Of a stretch of 33,001 nucleotides of DNA, positions 7,375 through 15,796 are shown one piece after another. The DNA comes from Clostridiales bacterium (lineage in GTDB: Bacteria; Bacillota; Clostridia; Lachnospirales; Lachnospiraceae), in contig JAJQDV010000066.1 of NCBI GenBank assembly GCA_021202015.1, positions 1-33,001 of the forward strand, given 5' to 3'. The notes beneath the pieces are model-generated. The model was not told the origin of the DNA and made no database searches. It saw nothing but the letters and a program-made list of their open reading frames with translations. Made by a program: the position numbers and the translations under genes. Position 1 is the first letter of the stretch, and every line of letters begins with the position of its first letter.

Positions 7375-8534
7375 TCCTCGTCTTCCTCCGCCTCATCCGC
7401 GTCATCATCGCTGCCTGTCCCGGTAAAATCGTCCCCATCGGTAAAGGCATCCTCCACCGCGTCGTCCGCGTCCAGTCCGGTCACACTGATGATATAATCA
7501 CTATATTCCTGTACCGTGGCGGACGGCGTGTAATTCTCCGTGCCGAACAGCTGCTCATGCAGAGCGATGACATTGCTCTCCAGATCAAGCGGAACCACCA
7601 CGCTTCCCGTACTGCTGCTGATCGTCATCGTCGTCTTATAATACGGAAAACCTCCGCTGCTGGACATATCATAATTCAGCATCGCACTCGCCATGGTCAG
7701 AATGTCTTTCTTTGACAGATCCGTCGAGATATCCGGAAATACCGTTTCAACAAGCTCATTCAGCTGCGAGAGGCTGGCGCTCTTCGCACTCTCAAACATC
7801 TGTGATATCACGCGGCGCTGCCGTTCCGCCCGCTTGTAGTCATCCCCTGACGTAAAACGGATCCTGCAGTACGCGACAGCCTGCACGCCCGTGAGGGTCT
7901 GCAGTCCCGTCCCGGAAACATAATCCTCATTGGTGCCCACATGCAGATTCGTATCGTCCATATAGGCGTTCAGCCACTCCAGCTCTTCCTCTGTCTCAAT
8001 TTCAATCTCTACGCCGCCGAGGATATCGATCGCCTCCGCTACGGCCGTCCAGTCCACACATAAATAATTATCAATATCCAGATCAAGATTGCGGTTCAGC
8101 ATCGTAATCGCCTGTTCCACCCCGCCGTAATTATACGCGGAGTTACACTTTCGGAACTTATTGTCCTCGCCCACCGCCGCGACGTTCAGATATGTGTCGC
8201 GATACACGGAAACCATCGACATCTCCTTCGTGTCATTATTGATATTTAAAATAATGATCACATCACTGTTTCCGGATTCATAGACGCCCTGCGTACGGTT
8301 GTCCAGACCAAATATTGCGATCGTGGTATAACCTTCGAAATTCGCCAGCGTTTCCTCCTCCACCTCATTCACCTCGATCTGTGACTGGTCAAGCTGATGT
8401 GAGGTATCAAGCAGATTCAGCTTCTGATAAAAAATCAAAGCCACAATCACCAGTGCCAGAATCACAATCTCAATCACAAAAAGAATGATCTTTCTTCTTT
8501 TCCGTCTCCCCGTCGTCGTCTTACGTCCTGCCAT
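7371..8534 (-). CDS. LytR-CpsA-Psr (LCP) family cell-wall glycopolymer transferase
   Basis: LCP proteins attach teichoic acids or other glycopolymers from lipid carriers to peptidoglycan on the outer face of the membrane. The basic N-terminus (KTTTGRRKRRK) and one membrane helix are followed by the LCP core: TIAIFGLDNR, NSDVIIILNIN and MSMVSVYRDTYL with the conserved aspartate and arginines that hold the pyrophosphate lipid. Further on are YNYGGVEQAI, VDWTAVAEAIDILGGVEIEI and YCRIRFTSGDDYKRAERQR. A longer frame exists to 8621, but the ATG at 8534 is preceded by GGAGAG at good spacing and begins right before the basic/membrane region, giving 387 residues. The C-terminus is an acidic tail. The next gene overlaps by four bases. 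Confidence 0.93.
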   Translation of the reverse strand: MAGRKTTTGRRKRRKIILFVIEIVILALVIVALIFYQKLNLLDTSHQLDQSQIEVNEVEEETLANFEGYTTIAIFGLDNRTQGVYESGNSDVIIILNINNDTKEMSMVSVYRDTYLNVAAVGEDNKFRKCNSAYNYGGVEQAITMLNRNLDLDIDNYLCVDWTAVAEAIDILGGVEIEIETEEELEWLNAYMDDTNLHVGTNEDYVSGTGLQTLTGVQAVAYCRIRFTSGDDYKRAERQRRVISQMFESAKSASLSQLNELVETVFPDISTDLSKKDILTMASAMLNYDMSSSGGFPYYKTTMTISSSTGSVVVPLDLESNVIALHEQLFGTENYTPSATVQEYSDYIISVTGLDADDAVEDAFTDGDDFTGTGSDDDADEAEEDEE

Positions 8535-8636
8535 AATTCTCTCCATGTTGCTTCTGTACTGCACATCCACAGCCGTTTTCACCGTGAGCGATATACCATA
8601 TGGTACTACAATCATCCTCAAAAAACAATGAGAAAG

Positions 8637-9545
8637 TTACAACTGATTCAGCGGAGATGAATATACACCGGCCGCGATCAGCTCCGCGAAGGAATTTACC
8701 ACGCTCTGTCTGTCCGCCGCGTAAGTCACTCCGAACCATTTATCCTTTGTCTCAAGCACCTTCACCTCAGCCTGTCCGCTCTTTATCATATCATCGATGA
8801 TCGAGGGGAGCAGATATTCCGCCTTGATATCTCCGGGCTCCACTGTTCCCAGAAAGCTCCGGAAACCGTCCTCAAGCACATCCAGAAATTCCGGCGTCAA
8901 TCCCCACATATTCATGGAAACATAGGAATCGGCGTCGATGACCTCCTCCGTCGTCTCGATCATGGCTCCCTCCGGGCATTTCACAATCCCATAGGTCTCC
9001 ACGATATCCGTAAGCCGGCCGCTGCCGTCCGCCCTGCACACCCCGCGGGTCACACTTCCGTTGTCGCTCAGCGTATTTTTCAGGATAAATCCCGCCATAC
9101 AGTAATGATAGTGATCGGACGCATGCTGCAGCAGGTAATCATGCAGCTTCACAAACGCTTCCTTTCCGTAATAATCATCCGCGTTGATCACGGCAAAGGG
9201 CTCCCGGACGACATCCCGGCACATCAGTATGGCATGTCCCGTACCCCAGGGCTTTTTCCGATCCGCAGGCACCGTAAATCCCTCCGGCAGCCTGTCGAGT
9301 TCCTGATAAACATAAGCAACCTCACACAGCTTCTCGATTCGATTTCCGACGACTTCCCGAAACACTTTCTCCAGATCCTTCCGGATAATAAAGACGATCC
9401 GGTTAAACCCGGCTTCGAGCGCGTCATGTATGGAATAATCCATAATGATCTCGCCGTTCGGTCCGACCGCGGCAAGCTGTTTGATCCCCTTTCCGTAACG
9501 TGCACCAATCCCGGCCGCCATGATTACCAACGTTATTTTCTGCAT
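8637..9545 (-). CDS. sugar-phosphate nucleotidyltransferase-like protein
   Basis: A 302-residue protein of the NTP-transferase fold that usually joins a nucleotide to a sugar phosphate. The start LVIMAAGIGARYGKGIKQL is a variant of the GxGxR-(x)n-PK loop: the glycine-rich part is present but the usual TRL..PKP is replaced by GKGIKQL. The strand ending in FAVINADDYYG carries the metal-binding aspartate pair, and a WGTGHAIL segment precedes it. The start has a good site (AAGGAGAG). It lies between an amylase-family gene and the LCP gene. That suggests sugar activation for a cell-surface polymer or storage carbohydrate, but the actual substrate is not visible. Confidence 0.83.
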   Translation of the reverse strand: MQKITLVIMAAGIGARYGKGIKQLAAVGPNGEIIMDYSIHDALEAGFNRIVFIIRKDLEKVFREVVGNRIEKLCEVAYVYQELDRLPEGFTVPADRKKPWGTGHAILMCRDVVREPFAVINADDYYGKEAFVKLHDYLLQHASDHYHYCMAGFILKNTLSDNGSVTRGVCRADGSGRLTDIVETYGIVKCPEGAMIETTEEVIDADSYVSMNMWGLTPEFLDVLEDGFRSFLGTVEPGDIKAEYLLPSIIDDMIKSGQAEVKVLETKDKWFGVTYAADRQSVVNSFAELIAAGVYSSPLNQL

Positions 9546-9571
9546 GTTCTCTCTCCTTATGATTTTCTATT

Positions 9572-9599
9572 CGTAACGGTTCAGTACCTTCACAGTTCC
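9572..9599 (-). repeat. GTAAC/GTTAC-family intergenic repeat, imperfect copy
   Basis: CGTAACGGTTCAGTACCTTC followed by ACAGTTCC. It is the same sequence as the copy at 17916 apart from a few bases, and it again lies in the short gap after a minus-strand stop codon (the GH13 gene, stop at 9602). The arms pair imperfectly (one mismatch each side of the GTAAC/GTTCC ends). Confidence 0.7.
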
Positions 9600-9601
9600 T
9601 T

Positions 9602-11698
9602 CTATTCATGTTTTAATACGACCGCCGAAAATCTCGGCAGCGTGATTTTGATGTGTCCGCACTCCACACGGTATTCCACGGGGATCGTCGAATGGCTCTC
9701 TCCGTTTGTATACATAATCTGCTGCATGGTACATACTCTCGGCACGTTCACGGTGTAAACCGGCAGATCGATCGTATTCGGGTAACTGTCATTGTTGACG
9801 ATCACGACAAACTGCTGGCTCCGGTTGAACCGGCCGTAACACAGCATATTTCTGGTTCCGTTTAAAAACTTGACGGAACCGGTCCTCAAAGCCTCATTCT
9901 CCCTGTGGATACGGATCATCTCTCTGTAAAAACGGATCAGTTCCCGATCCTCCCCGCCCCACGGATAAGTGCGCCGGCTGTCCGGATCCGTAAATCCGCA
10001 GAGCCCGGCCTCATCGCCGTAATAGATCGTCGGTGCGCCCGGCCAGGTCATCTGGATCACGACCGCCTCTTTTAAAATCGCCGGATTCACATCCTCGGAA
10101 GCCGCCGCGCTGCCGAGGTGCGCCGCATTTCCCACTTTATGATTCGTCCGGGTCAGAAACCGGGAATGATCATGGTTGTCCAGCTGGTTCATGGAACACT
10201 GCAGAGACGAGGTGAGGAAGCTCGCCATGTAATGGTTCATGGAATTGACAAAATTGTCAAAATTGCCCAGCATATATTCCTTATATTCATTGCTGTGCTT
10301 CTCCATGCCGGTCAGAAACCAGCTGACCGGATCCATGAACGCATCATAATTCATGACGGTATCCCATTCGTCGCCGCCCAGCCAGTCCTTCGGGTCGCCG
10401 TAATGCTCCGCGAGAACAAGGGCATCCGGATTGGCCGTCTTTACCTCCGCGCGGAAGCGTTTCCAGAACCTATGGTTATACTCCGCGCTGTGCCCCAGAT
10501 CAGCCGCGACATCCAGCCGCCAGCCATCCGCACAGTAAGGTTCGGATACCCATTTTCTCGCAACTCCCATAATATATTCTTCCAGTTCCGGAGAATCGTC
10601 ATAGTTCAGCTTCGGCAGGGTATTCATCCCCCACCAGCCCTCATAGGTTTTATTGTCCGGGAACATGCTTTCATCCTGAAACGAAAAATAGCTGTGATAA
10701 CAGCTGTCCGCCGTCCCGTAGGCGCCGGGCTCAAAACCGCCGCTGTCTTCATAGATCTTCTCCCGGTCCATCCACTTATGAAAAGAACCACAGTGATTGA
10801 ACACCCCGTCGAGGATGACCTTCATCCCCCTGCGGTGCGCCTCCCGCACCAGCTGGATAAAAAGCTGGTTGCTGGCCTCCAGATTCTTCAGGCTGGTCAC
10901 ACGCGTCCGGTAGATCCCGGCCCTTCGATTATCCGAACATCCATCCGGCAGCGGCTCCCCGCCGTCCTCCAGGATCACACCGAAATGCGGATCGATATAA
11001 TCATAATCCTGCGTGTCGTATTTATGATTGGAGGCGGAGACAAAAAGGGGATTAAAATAAATCACCTCCACGCCGAGGCTCTCCAGATAATCCATCTTCT
11101 GAATCACGCCGTCCAGATCTCCCCCGTAAAAGTTCGCTACGTCAAACGCCTCCGGGGGCTTTCCCCAGACCTCGATCCTTTTCGAAGGGCGGTTGATATA
11201 ATAATATTCGCCGCTCTTTACATCATTGGTCGAATCCCCGTTGCAGAAGCGGTCGGTAAAGATCTGGTACATGACCGCCCCCTTCGCCCAGTCGGGTGTG
11301 GAGAACCCCGGCACGATACAAAATTCATATTGCGGCCTGTGCTCCCGGCTCACGCCCGCCCGGTCATAATAACAGCGGAGCATACCGGTAATCACCTCAA
11401 AATGATACCTGAAATCCTCCTCGCCCAGTAAAATCTCCGTCTCATAAAAATCAAACTGACCGTCGCTCTCCGCGATCTTCATCTCCTGTCGTTCTTCGCC
11501 GTGGCAGAGAAAGACCGCGTCCACATTGCCGACATCCGCGCGAAAACGGATTCTCACATTCTCATTTTTCCCCGGTTCCGGAGGAATACGGTAATCCGCC
11601 GTGCCGTCGCTGAAAAGCGCATTCTTGTGCAGAATGGGACGCATTTTCAGAATATACTGTCCGGCGTTATAAAACTGACGCATTTTTTCATATTTCAT
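9602..11698 (-). CDS. GH13 alpha-amylase-family enzyme, neopullulanase/cyclomaltodextrinase type
   Basis: A 698-residue intracellular glycoside hydrolase with no signal peptide. An N-terminal beta-sandwich of about 140 residues resembles the CBM34-type domain of neopullulanases and maltogenic amylases. The (beta/alpha)8 barrel then shows the four GH13 regions: GVFNHCGSFH, the nucleophile D396 in GWRLDVA, the acid/base E431 in LAEHYGD, and the transition-state aspartate D510 in LDNHDHS. AVMYQIFTDRFCNGD opens the barrel. It likely cuts or rearranges maltodextrins, cyclodextrins or glycogen branches in the cytoplasm. The ribosome-binding site AGGAAG lies just before ATG 11698, and the upstream ftsH stops 29 bases earlier, so they may share a transcript. 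Confidence 0.93.
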   Translation of the reverse strand: MKYEKMRQFYNAGQYILKMRPILHKNALFSDGTADYRIPPEPGKNENVRIRFRADVGNVDAVFLCHGEERQEMKIAESDGQFDFYETEILLGEEDFRYHFEVITGMLRCYYDRAGVSREHRPQYEFCIVPGFSTPDWAKGAVMYQIFTDRFCNGDSTNDVKSGEYYYINRPSKRIEVWGKPPEAFDVANFYGGDLDGVIQKMDYLESLGVEVIYFNPLFVSASNHKYDTQDYDYIDPHFGVILEDGGEPLPDGCSDNRRAGIYRTRVTSLKNLEASNQLFIQLVREAHRRGMKVILDGVFNHCGSFHKWMDREKIYEDSGGFEPGAYGTADSCYHSYFSFQDESMFPDNKTYEGWWGMNTLPKLNYDDSPELEEYIMGVARKWVSEPYCADGWRLDVAADLGHSAEYNHRFWKRFRAEVKTANPDALVLAEHYGDPKDWLGGDEWDTVMNYDAFMDPVSWFLTGMEKHSNEYKEYMLGNFDNFVNSMNHYMASFLTSSLQCSMNQLDNHDHSRFLTRTNHKVGNAAHLGSAAASEDVNPAILKEAVVIQMTWPGAPTIYYGDEAGLCGFTDPDSRRTYPWGGEDRELIRFYREMIRIHRENEALRTGSVKFLNGTRNMLCYGRFNRSQQFVVIVNNDSYPNTIDLPVYTVNVPRVCTMQQIMYTNGESHSTIPVEYRVECGHIKITLPRFSAVVLKHE

Positions 11699-11727
11699 GG
11701 TATTTCTTCCTGATGCTGCCCAATCCG

Positions 11728-13563
11728 TCAGGCCTCAAGAGCCTCCCTGTGTTCAAACAGGGCTTCAAACTCCGCGCGCCCGATCTTCTCCTTCTCAAGC
11801 AGAAGCTCCGCGCTGCGGTGGAGAACATCCTCATAAGCGGAAATGATCTCCTTCGCCTTCGCGTAACACTCATCCACGATCCGCCGGATCTCCTCATCGA
11901 TCCGCCTCGCAACATCTTCACTGTAACCCTTCGTATGGGCCAGATCGCGCCCGATAAAGACCTCATCGTCATTATCGTCATAATTCAGAAGACCAACGGA
12001 ATCCGACATGCCGTATCGTGTCACCATGGACTTCGCGATGGAGGTCGCCTGTTTGATGTCCTGGGAAGCGCCGGTCGTCACGTCGTCAAAGATCATCTCC
12101 TCGGCGATACGGCCGCCGAGATCGACCATGATCTCCTGCAGCATCTGCCCCTTTGTATGGAACATCTCATCCTTCTCCGGAAGCGGCATCGTATAGCCGG
12201 CCGCGCCCACGCCGGTCGGTATGATGGATACGGTATAAACCGGCCCGACATCCGGCAGGAGATGGAACAGGATCGCATGGCCGGATTCATGAAAAGCGGT
12301 AATGCGTTTTTCCTTCTCCGTAATCACGCGGCTCTTCTTCTCCGCGCCGATTCCCACCTTAATAAAAGATTTTTTAATGTCCTCCTGGCAGATATAAGCC
12401 CTCTGCTCCTTGGCCGCGAGGATCGCCGCCTCATTCAGAAGGTTCTCCAGATCGGCGCCGGTAAATCCCGCGGTTGTCTGCGCGATCTGTTTTAAGTCCA
12501 CGTCGTCGCTCAGCGGTTTGTTCTTCGCGTGTACATTCAGGATCTGTTCGCGCCCACCCACATCCGGCTTGCCGACATATACCTTGCGGTCAAAACGCCC
12601 CGGCCGCAGGAGCGCCGGATCCAGGATGTCGACACGGTTCGTCGCCGCGATCACGATGATTCCCTCATTGACACCAAATCCGTCCATCTCCACCAGCAGC
12701 TGATTCAGGGTCTGCTCACGCTCATCGTGACCGCCGCCCATCCCGGTGCCGCGCCGGCGTCCGACCGCGTCGATCTCATCGATAAACACGATGCAGGGGG
12801 CATGCTTTTTCGCGTCGGCAAACATATCTCTCACGCGGGATGCGCCCACGCCGACAAACATCTCCACGAAATCCGAACCCGAAATAGAGAAGAACGGTAC
12901 GCCCGCCTCGCCAGCAACCGCCTTGGCGATCAGCGTCTTGCCGGTTCCGGGAGGACCCACCAGAAGGACGCCCTTGGGGATCCTCGCCCCGAGCTCCGTA
13001 TACTTCCCGGGATCCTTCAGGAAATCTACCATGCCCTCCAGCTCTTCCTTCTCTTCGCGGAGTCCGGCGACATCCGGGAAACGGACCTTTACATGCTCCC
13101 CGTCCGTCATCCGCGCACGGCTCTTGCCGAAATTCATCATCTTCGAGTTGCCGCCGCCTCCGCTGGCCTGCCCGCTCATCATAAACATAAAGATAATGAC
13201 AACGACGATCAGGATGATGGACGGCAGCAGGGAAATCCAGATATTCTCGCCCGGAACGTCCTCCAGCGTATAATCCGTAAACTCCATCTCCTGCAGGTAT
13301 GCCTCAACGGCACTGACGTCAGAGACATTGACCTGGATCCGGCTGTCGTCCTCCAGGGTTACCGTCAGCACGCCGGTCGGAACCTCCTCGTTCTGCTCGA
13401 TCACGACGGAGGAAACTTCCCCGTTCTCCACAGCTTCCGTAAACTGCGCGTACGTATACGTGCCCGAATACGAAAGACTGTTCAGATTCATGATCCTCCA
13501 CATAAAAAAGATCAGTATGATCAGAAAAATATATATCCCGATCCCTCTGAAATTTCTTCTCAA
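11728..13563 (-). CDS. ftsH: ATP-dependent zinc metalloprotease FtsH (TTG start)
   Basis: Membrane-anchored AAA+ protease that degrades misfolded membrane and regulatory proteins as a hexamer. A reading frame continues upstream to 13722 across hpt, but the best start is TTG at 13563. It has a perfect AGGAGG (13571-13576) seven bases upstream and begins with [13 protein letters not shown] directly before membrane helix 1, giving 611 residues. No ATG with a comparable site exists. Helix 1 is near residues 8-24 and helix 2 near 110-130. Walker A GPPGTGKT is 203-210, Walker B VFIDEIDA follows, and the zinc site HESGH is 425-429. The hpt-ftsH order with a 58-base gap is the standard Firmicutes arrangement. 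Confidence 0.96.
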   Translation of the reverse strand: MRRNFRGIGIYIFLIILIFFMWRIMNLNSLSYSGTYTYAQFTEAVENGEVSSVVIEQNEEVPTGVLTVTLEDDSRIQVNVSDVSAVEAYLQEMEFTDYTLEDVPGENIWISLLPSIILIVVVIIFMFMMSGQASGGGGNSKMMNFGKSRARMTDGEHVKVRFPDVAGLREEKEELEGMVDFLKDPGKYTELGARIPKGVLLVGPPGTGKTLIAKAVAGEAGVPFFSISGSDFVEMFVGVGASRVRDMFADAKKHAPCIVFIDEIDAVGRRRGTGMGGGHDEREQTLNQLLVEMDGFGVNEGIIVIAATNRVDILDPALLRPGRFDRKVYVGKPDVGGREQILNVHAKNKPLSDDVDLKQIAQTTAGFTGADLENLLNEAAILAAKEQRAYICQEDIKKSFIKVGIGAEKKSRVITEKEKRITAFHESGHAILFHLLPDVGPVYTVSIIPTGVGAAGYTMPLPEKDEMFHTKGQMLQEIMVDLGGRIAEEMIFDDVTTGASQDIKQATSIAKSMVTRYGMSDSVGLLNYDDNDDEVFIGRDLAHTKGYSEDVARRIDEEIRRIVDECYAKAKEIISAYEDVLHRSAELLLEKEKIGRAEFEALFEHREALEA

Positions 13564-13621
13564 TCTCCGATCCTCCTTTGAATCTGTTTTCAGAAAATCT
13601 ACCTTTTTATTTTCGCGCACA

Positions 13622-14140
13622 TCAGAATTCCACCGCTCCGATGTACGGAAGGTTGCGGTATTTCTGCGCATAATCCAGACCATAGCCCACGACAAATACG
13701 TCCGGAATGACAAAGCCGACATGATCCACCGGCACGTCGACCTCTCTGCGGTCCGGCTTGCTTAAAAGCGTACAGACCATCACTCTGGCCGCGCCGCGTC
13801 TTTTCATCTCAGCGGTTAAAAAGTGCAGGGTATGGCCGGAATCGATGATATCCTCCGCGATCAGCACGTTTTCCCCCGCGACGGGGCTCTCCAGATCCTT
13901 CACGATCAGGATCGCTCCGGAAGACTTCGTGCTGTTCCCATAGCTGGAGACATACATAAAATCCATGACAACGGGAACCGTGATCCTCTTCGCCAGCTCG
14001 CAGGCAAAAAAACTGGCGCCCTTTAAAACGCAGACAATCCGGACAGGTTCTCCGTGCAGTTCCCCACTCACGGCGGCGCCCATCTCACGGATCCGGGCAT
14101 CAATCTGTTCTTCACTGTACAGCAGACGAATCTTCTCCAT
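13622..14140 (-). CDS. hpt: hypoxanthine phosphoribosyltransferase
   Basis: Purine salvage enzyme joining hypoxanthine or guanine to PRPP. The PRPP loop reads LIAEDIIDSGHTL, the N-terminal flap FVCVLKGASFF-type segment is present as IVCVLKGASFFACEL, and DFMYVSSYG precedes it as in the family. Three ATG codons occur in a row (14146, 14143, 14140) right after GGAGAGGGA. The last gives the best spacing and the expected N-terminus MEKIRLLYSEEQI, 172 residues. The first ATG overlaps the tilS stop as ATGA. The tilS-hpt-ftsH order is conserved in Firmicutes, and in B. subtilis HprT and TilS are reported to act together on ftsH expression. Confidence 0.95.
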   Translation of the reverse strand: MEKIRLLYSEEQIDARIREMGAAVSGELHGEPVRIVCVLKGASFFACELAKRITVPVVMDFMYVSSYGNSTKSSGAILIVKDLESPVAGENVLIAEDIIDSGHTLHFLTAEMKRRGAARVMVCTLLSKPDRREVDVPVDHVGFVIPDVFVVGYGLDYAQKYRNLPYIGAVEF

Positions 14141-14142
14141 CA

Positions 14143-15672
14143 TCATTCCCTCTCCATTGCCGTCACACACAGCACGCGTCTCGTCCCGCCGGTCACCTTA
14201 TAAGCCTCACTGATCCGGTAGCCGACCACCCACAGGACATGATCCCCGTCAGCCAGCAGACTGAGCCTGTCACGCTCACACAGCGGAACCTTTTCATCGA
14301 TCAGATATCGATTCAGCTTCTTATGTCCTCCGGCCGCGTCCGTCTGGAAATAATCCCCCGTCTTACGGCCACGAAGCTGCACAACAGATTTTATTTTATC
14401 ATAATCAAACCATTTCGTATATCTTTTTTCCGGAATTTTTTGTGAAATTTCAGGAAAATCAAGGATTTCCGCCCGGATTCGGAGTCCGTCCGCCCCGATC
14501 GTCTCCCCGGGAATCCTTAAATCCCGCGCCGCAGGAACATTTTCGGCGGTCTCTCCCGAAAGAACACCGGCAACGTCTCCCGTGTACAGTACGATGCTTT
14601 CATACAGCCGCTCCGCCGTTATGCCGCGCGGAAGAGACACCCGTTTTCCCACGCCGGCATCCATCAGATCCAGCACGCGCTCCACATGGAGGGATGTCAG
14701 GTCCTTTCCGCCGCCCTGCGCGCACAGGAGCAGATGCAGCAGATGCTTCCTGAGAAACGGATGAATCGTCTCAAAAGCATCGCAGAACAGCTCGACCGAC
14801 CGGAATCCGTCTTCCCGTTCAGCGACCGCATAAGCCCCCCGGCCGGCCTGCCGGGCCGCCTCGTCCAGATATCCGCAGATCTCCTCAAGCTGACCGGCCG
14901 TCCGCCGCATATGCGGAATCGCCCGCGGGTTGATCTCCCCAAGCTCCGGCAGCACCCGCTCCCGGATCCGGTTCCTGGAATAAGCAGGATCGGCATTCGT
15001 GCTGTCGGTACAGTACGGCTGCCTTAGGCCGTCGAGCCAGGACACGATCTCTTCATGGGTCACACAGAGCAGCGGGCGGATGATACGCAGACCGGTTTCC
15101 TGATTCTTCCGCTGCGCATCCGTCACAGGGCAGCCCTCACCGTCTCCCGGCGTCCGTCCGCCGCTTCCCGTCTCCTCCGCGCCGCAACCGGGCAGCGCAA
15201 ACTCCGTGACCGGACGGATCCCGCAGAGTCCCCGGATCCCGGTCCCCCGGGCAAGGTGAAACAGCATCGTCTCCGCGCTGTCACCGGCATGGTGCGCCAC
15301 CGCGACCCGGTTCGCCCCGATCTGACCGCAGGCTTTCATAAAACAATCATACCGCAGTTCTCTCGCCGTCTCCTCCAGTCCCCGGCCGGTTCTGCGCGCC
15401 CGCTCCGGCGCTTCCACGCAGAACAGCAGGAAGGGAATCCCCAGATCCGCGCACAGCTTCTCCGTAAAAGAGGCGTCGCGCCGACTCTCCTCTCCCCGGA
15501 TCCCATGCTCCACATGGACGGCGGCAAGGGTGAAATCCATCTGTTCACTCAGATCATATAAAATCCGGAGCAGGCAGACCGAATCCGCGCCGCCGGACAC
15601 GCCGACCGCCAGAGAGTCCCCACGCTCTATCATATGATGCTTCTCCATAAATAACTGTATTTTCCTGCGCAT
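14143..15672 (-). CDS. tilS: tRNA(Ile)-lysidine synthetase
   Basis: Modifies C34 of the CAU-anticodon isoleucine tRNA to lysidine so that it reads AUA codons; it is essential in most bacteria. The PP-loop ATP site SGGADS is residues 26-31. The middle region RNRIRERVLPEL and the C-terminal substrate-binding part RTGDYF-like (RKTGDYFQTD, KKLNRYLIDEKVP) are typical. A frame runs open to 15780, but ATG 15672 follows GAGGAAAG at good spacing and gives the normal N-terminus MRRKIQLFMEKHHMI (509 residues). It lies 124 bases downstream of spoIIE and overlaps the start of hpt. Confidence 0.95.
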   Translation of the reverse strand: MRRKIQLFMEKHHMIERGDSLAVGVSGGADSVCLLRILYDLSEQMDFTLAAVHVEHGIRGEESRRDASFTEKLCADLGIPFLLFCVEAPERARRTGRGLEETARELRYDCFMKACGQIGANRVAVAHHAGDSAETMLFHLARGTGIRGLCGIRPVTEFALPGCGAEETGSGGRTPGDGEGCPVTDAQRKNQETGLRIIRPLLCVTHEEIVSWLDGLRQPYCTDSTNADPAYSRNRIRERVLPELGEINPRAIPHMRRTAGQLEEICGYLDEAARQAGRGAYAVAEREDGFRSVELFCDAFETIHPFLRKHLLHLLLCAQGGGKDLTSLHVERVLDLMDAGVGKRVSLPRGITAERLYESIVLYTGDVAGVLSGETAENVPAARDLRIPGETIGADGLRIRAEILDFPEISQKIPEKRYTKWFDYDKIKSVVQLRGRKTGDYFQTDAAGGHKKLNRYLIDEKVPLCERDRLSLLADGDHVLWVVGYRISEAYKVTGGTRRVLCVTAMERE

Positions 15673-15796
15673 ATTCTTTCCTCTGAGAGTTCCGTCAATC
15701 GCGAGCGCCCGAAAACAGCTGTGTGAGACTGGAAATCCGTTATTCCGTAATCGAAATGATGCCGAAGTTGCAATCGGCATTCACGGCCATGCAGGC

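Noticed and set aside
10118-11431. Plus-strand open frame opposite the GH13 gene (437 codons)
   Set aside because: Shadow of the amylase gene; no domain or ribosome-binding site.
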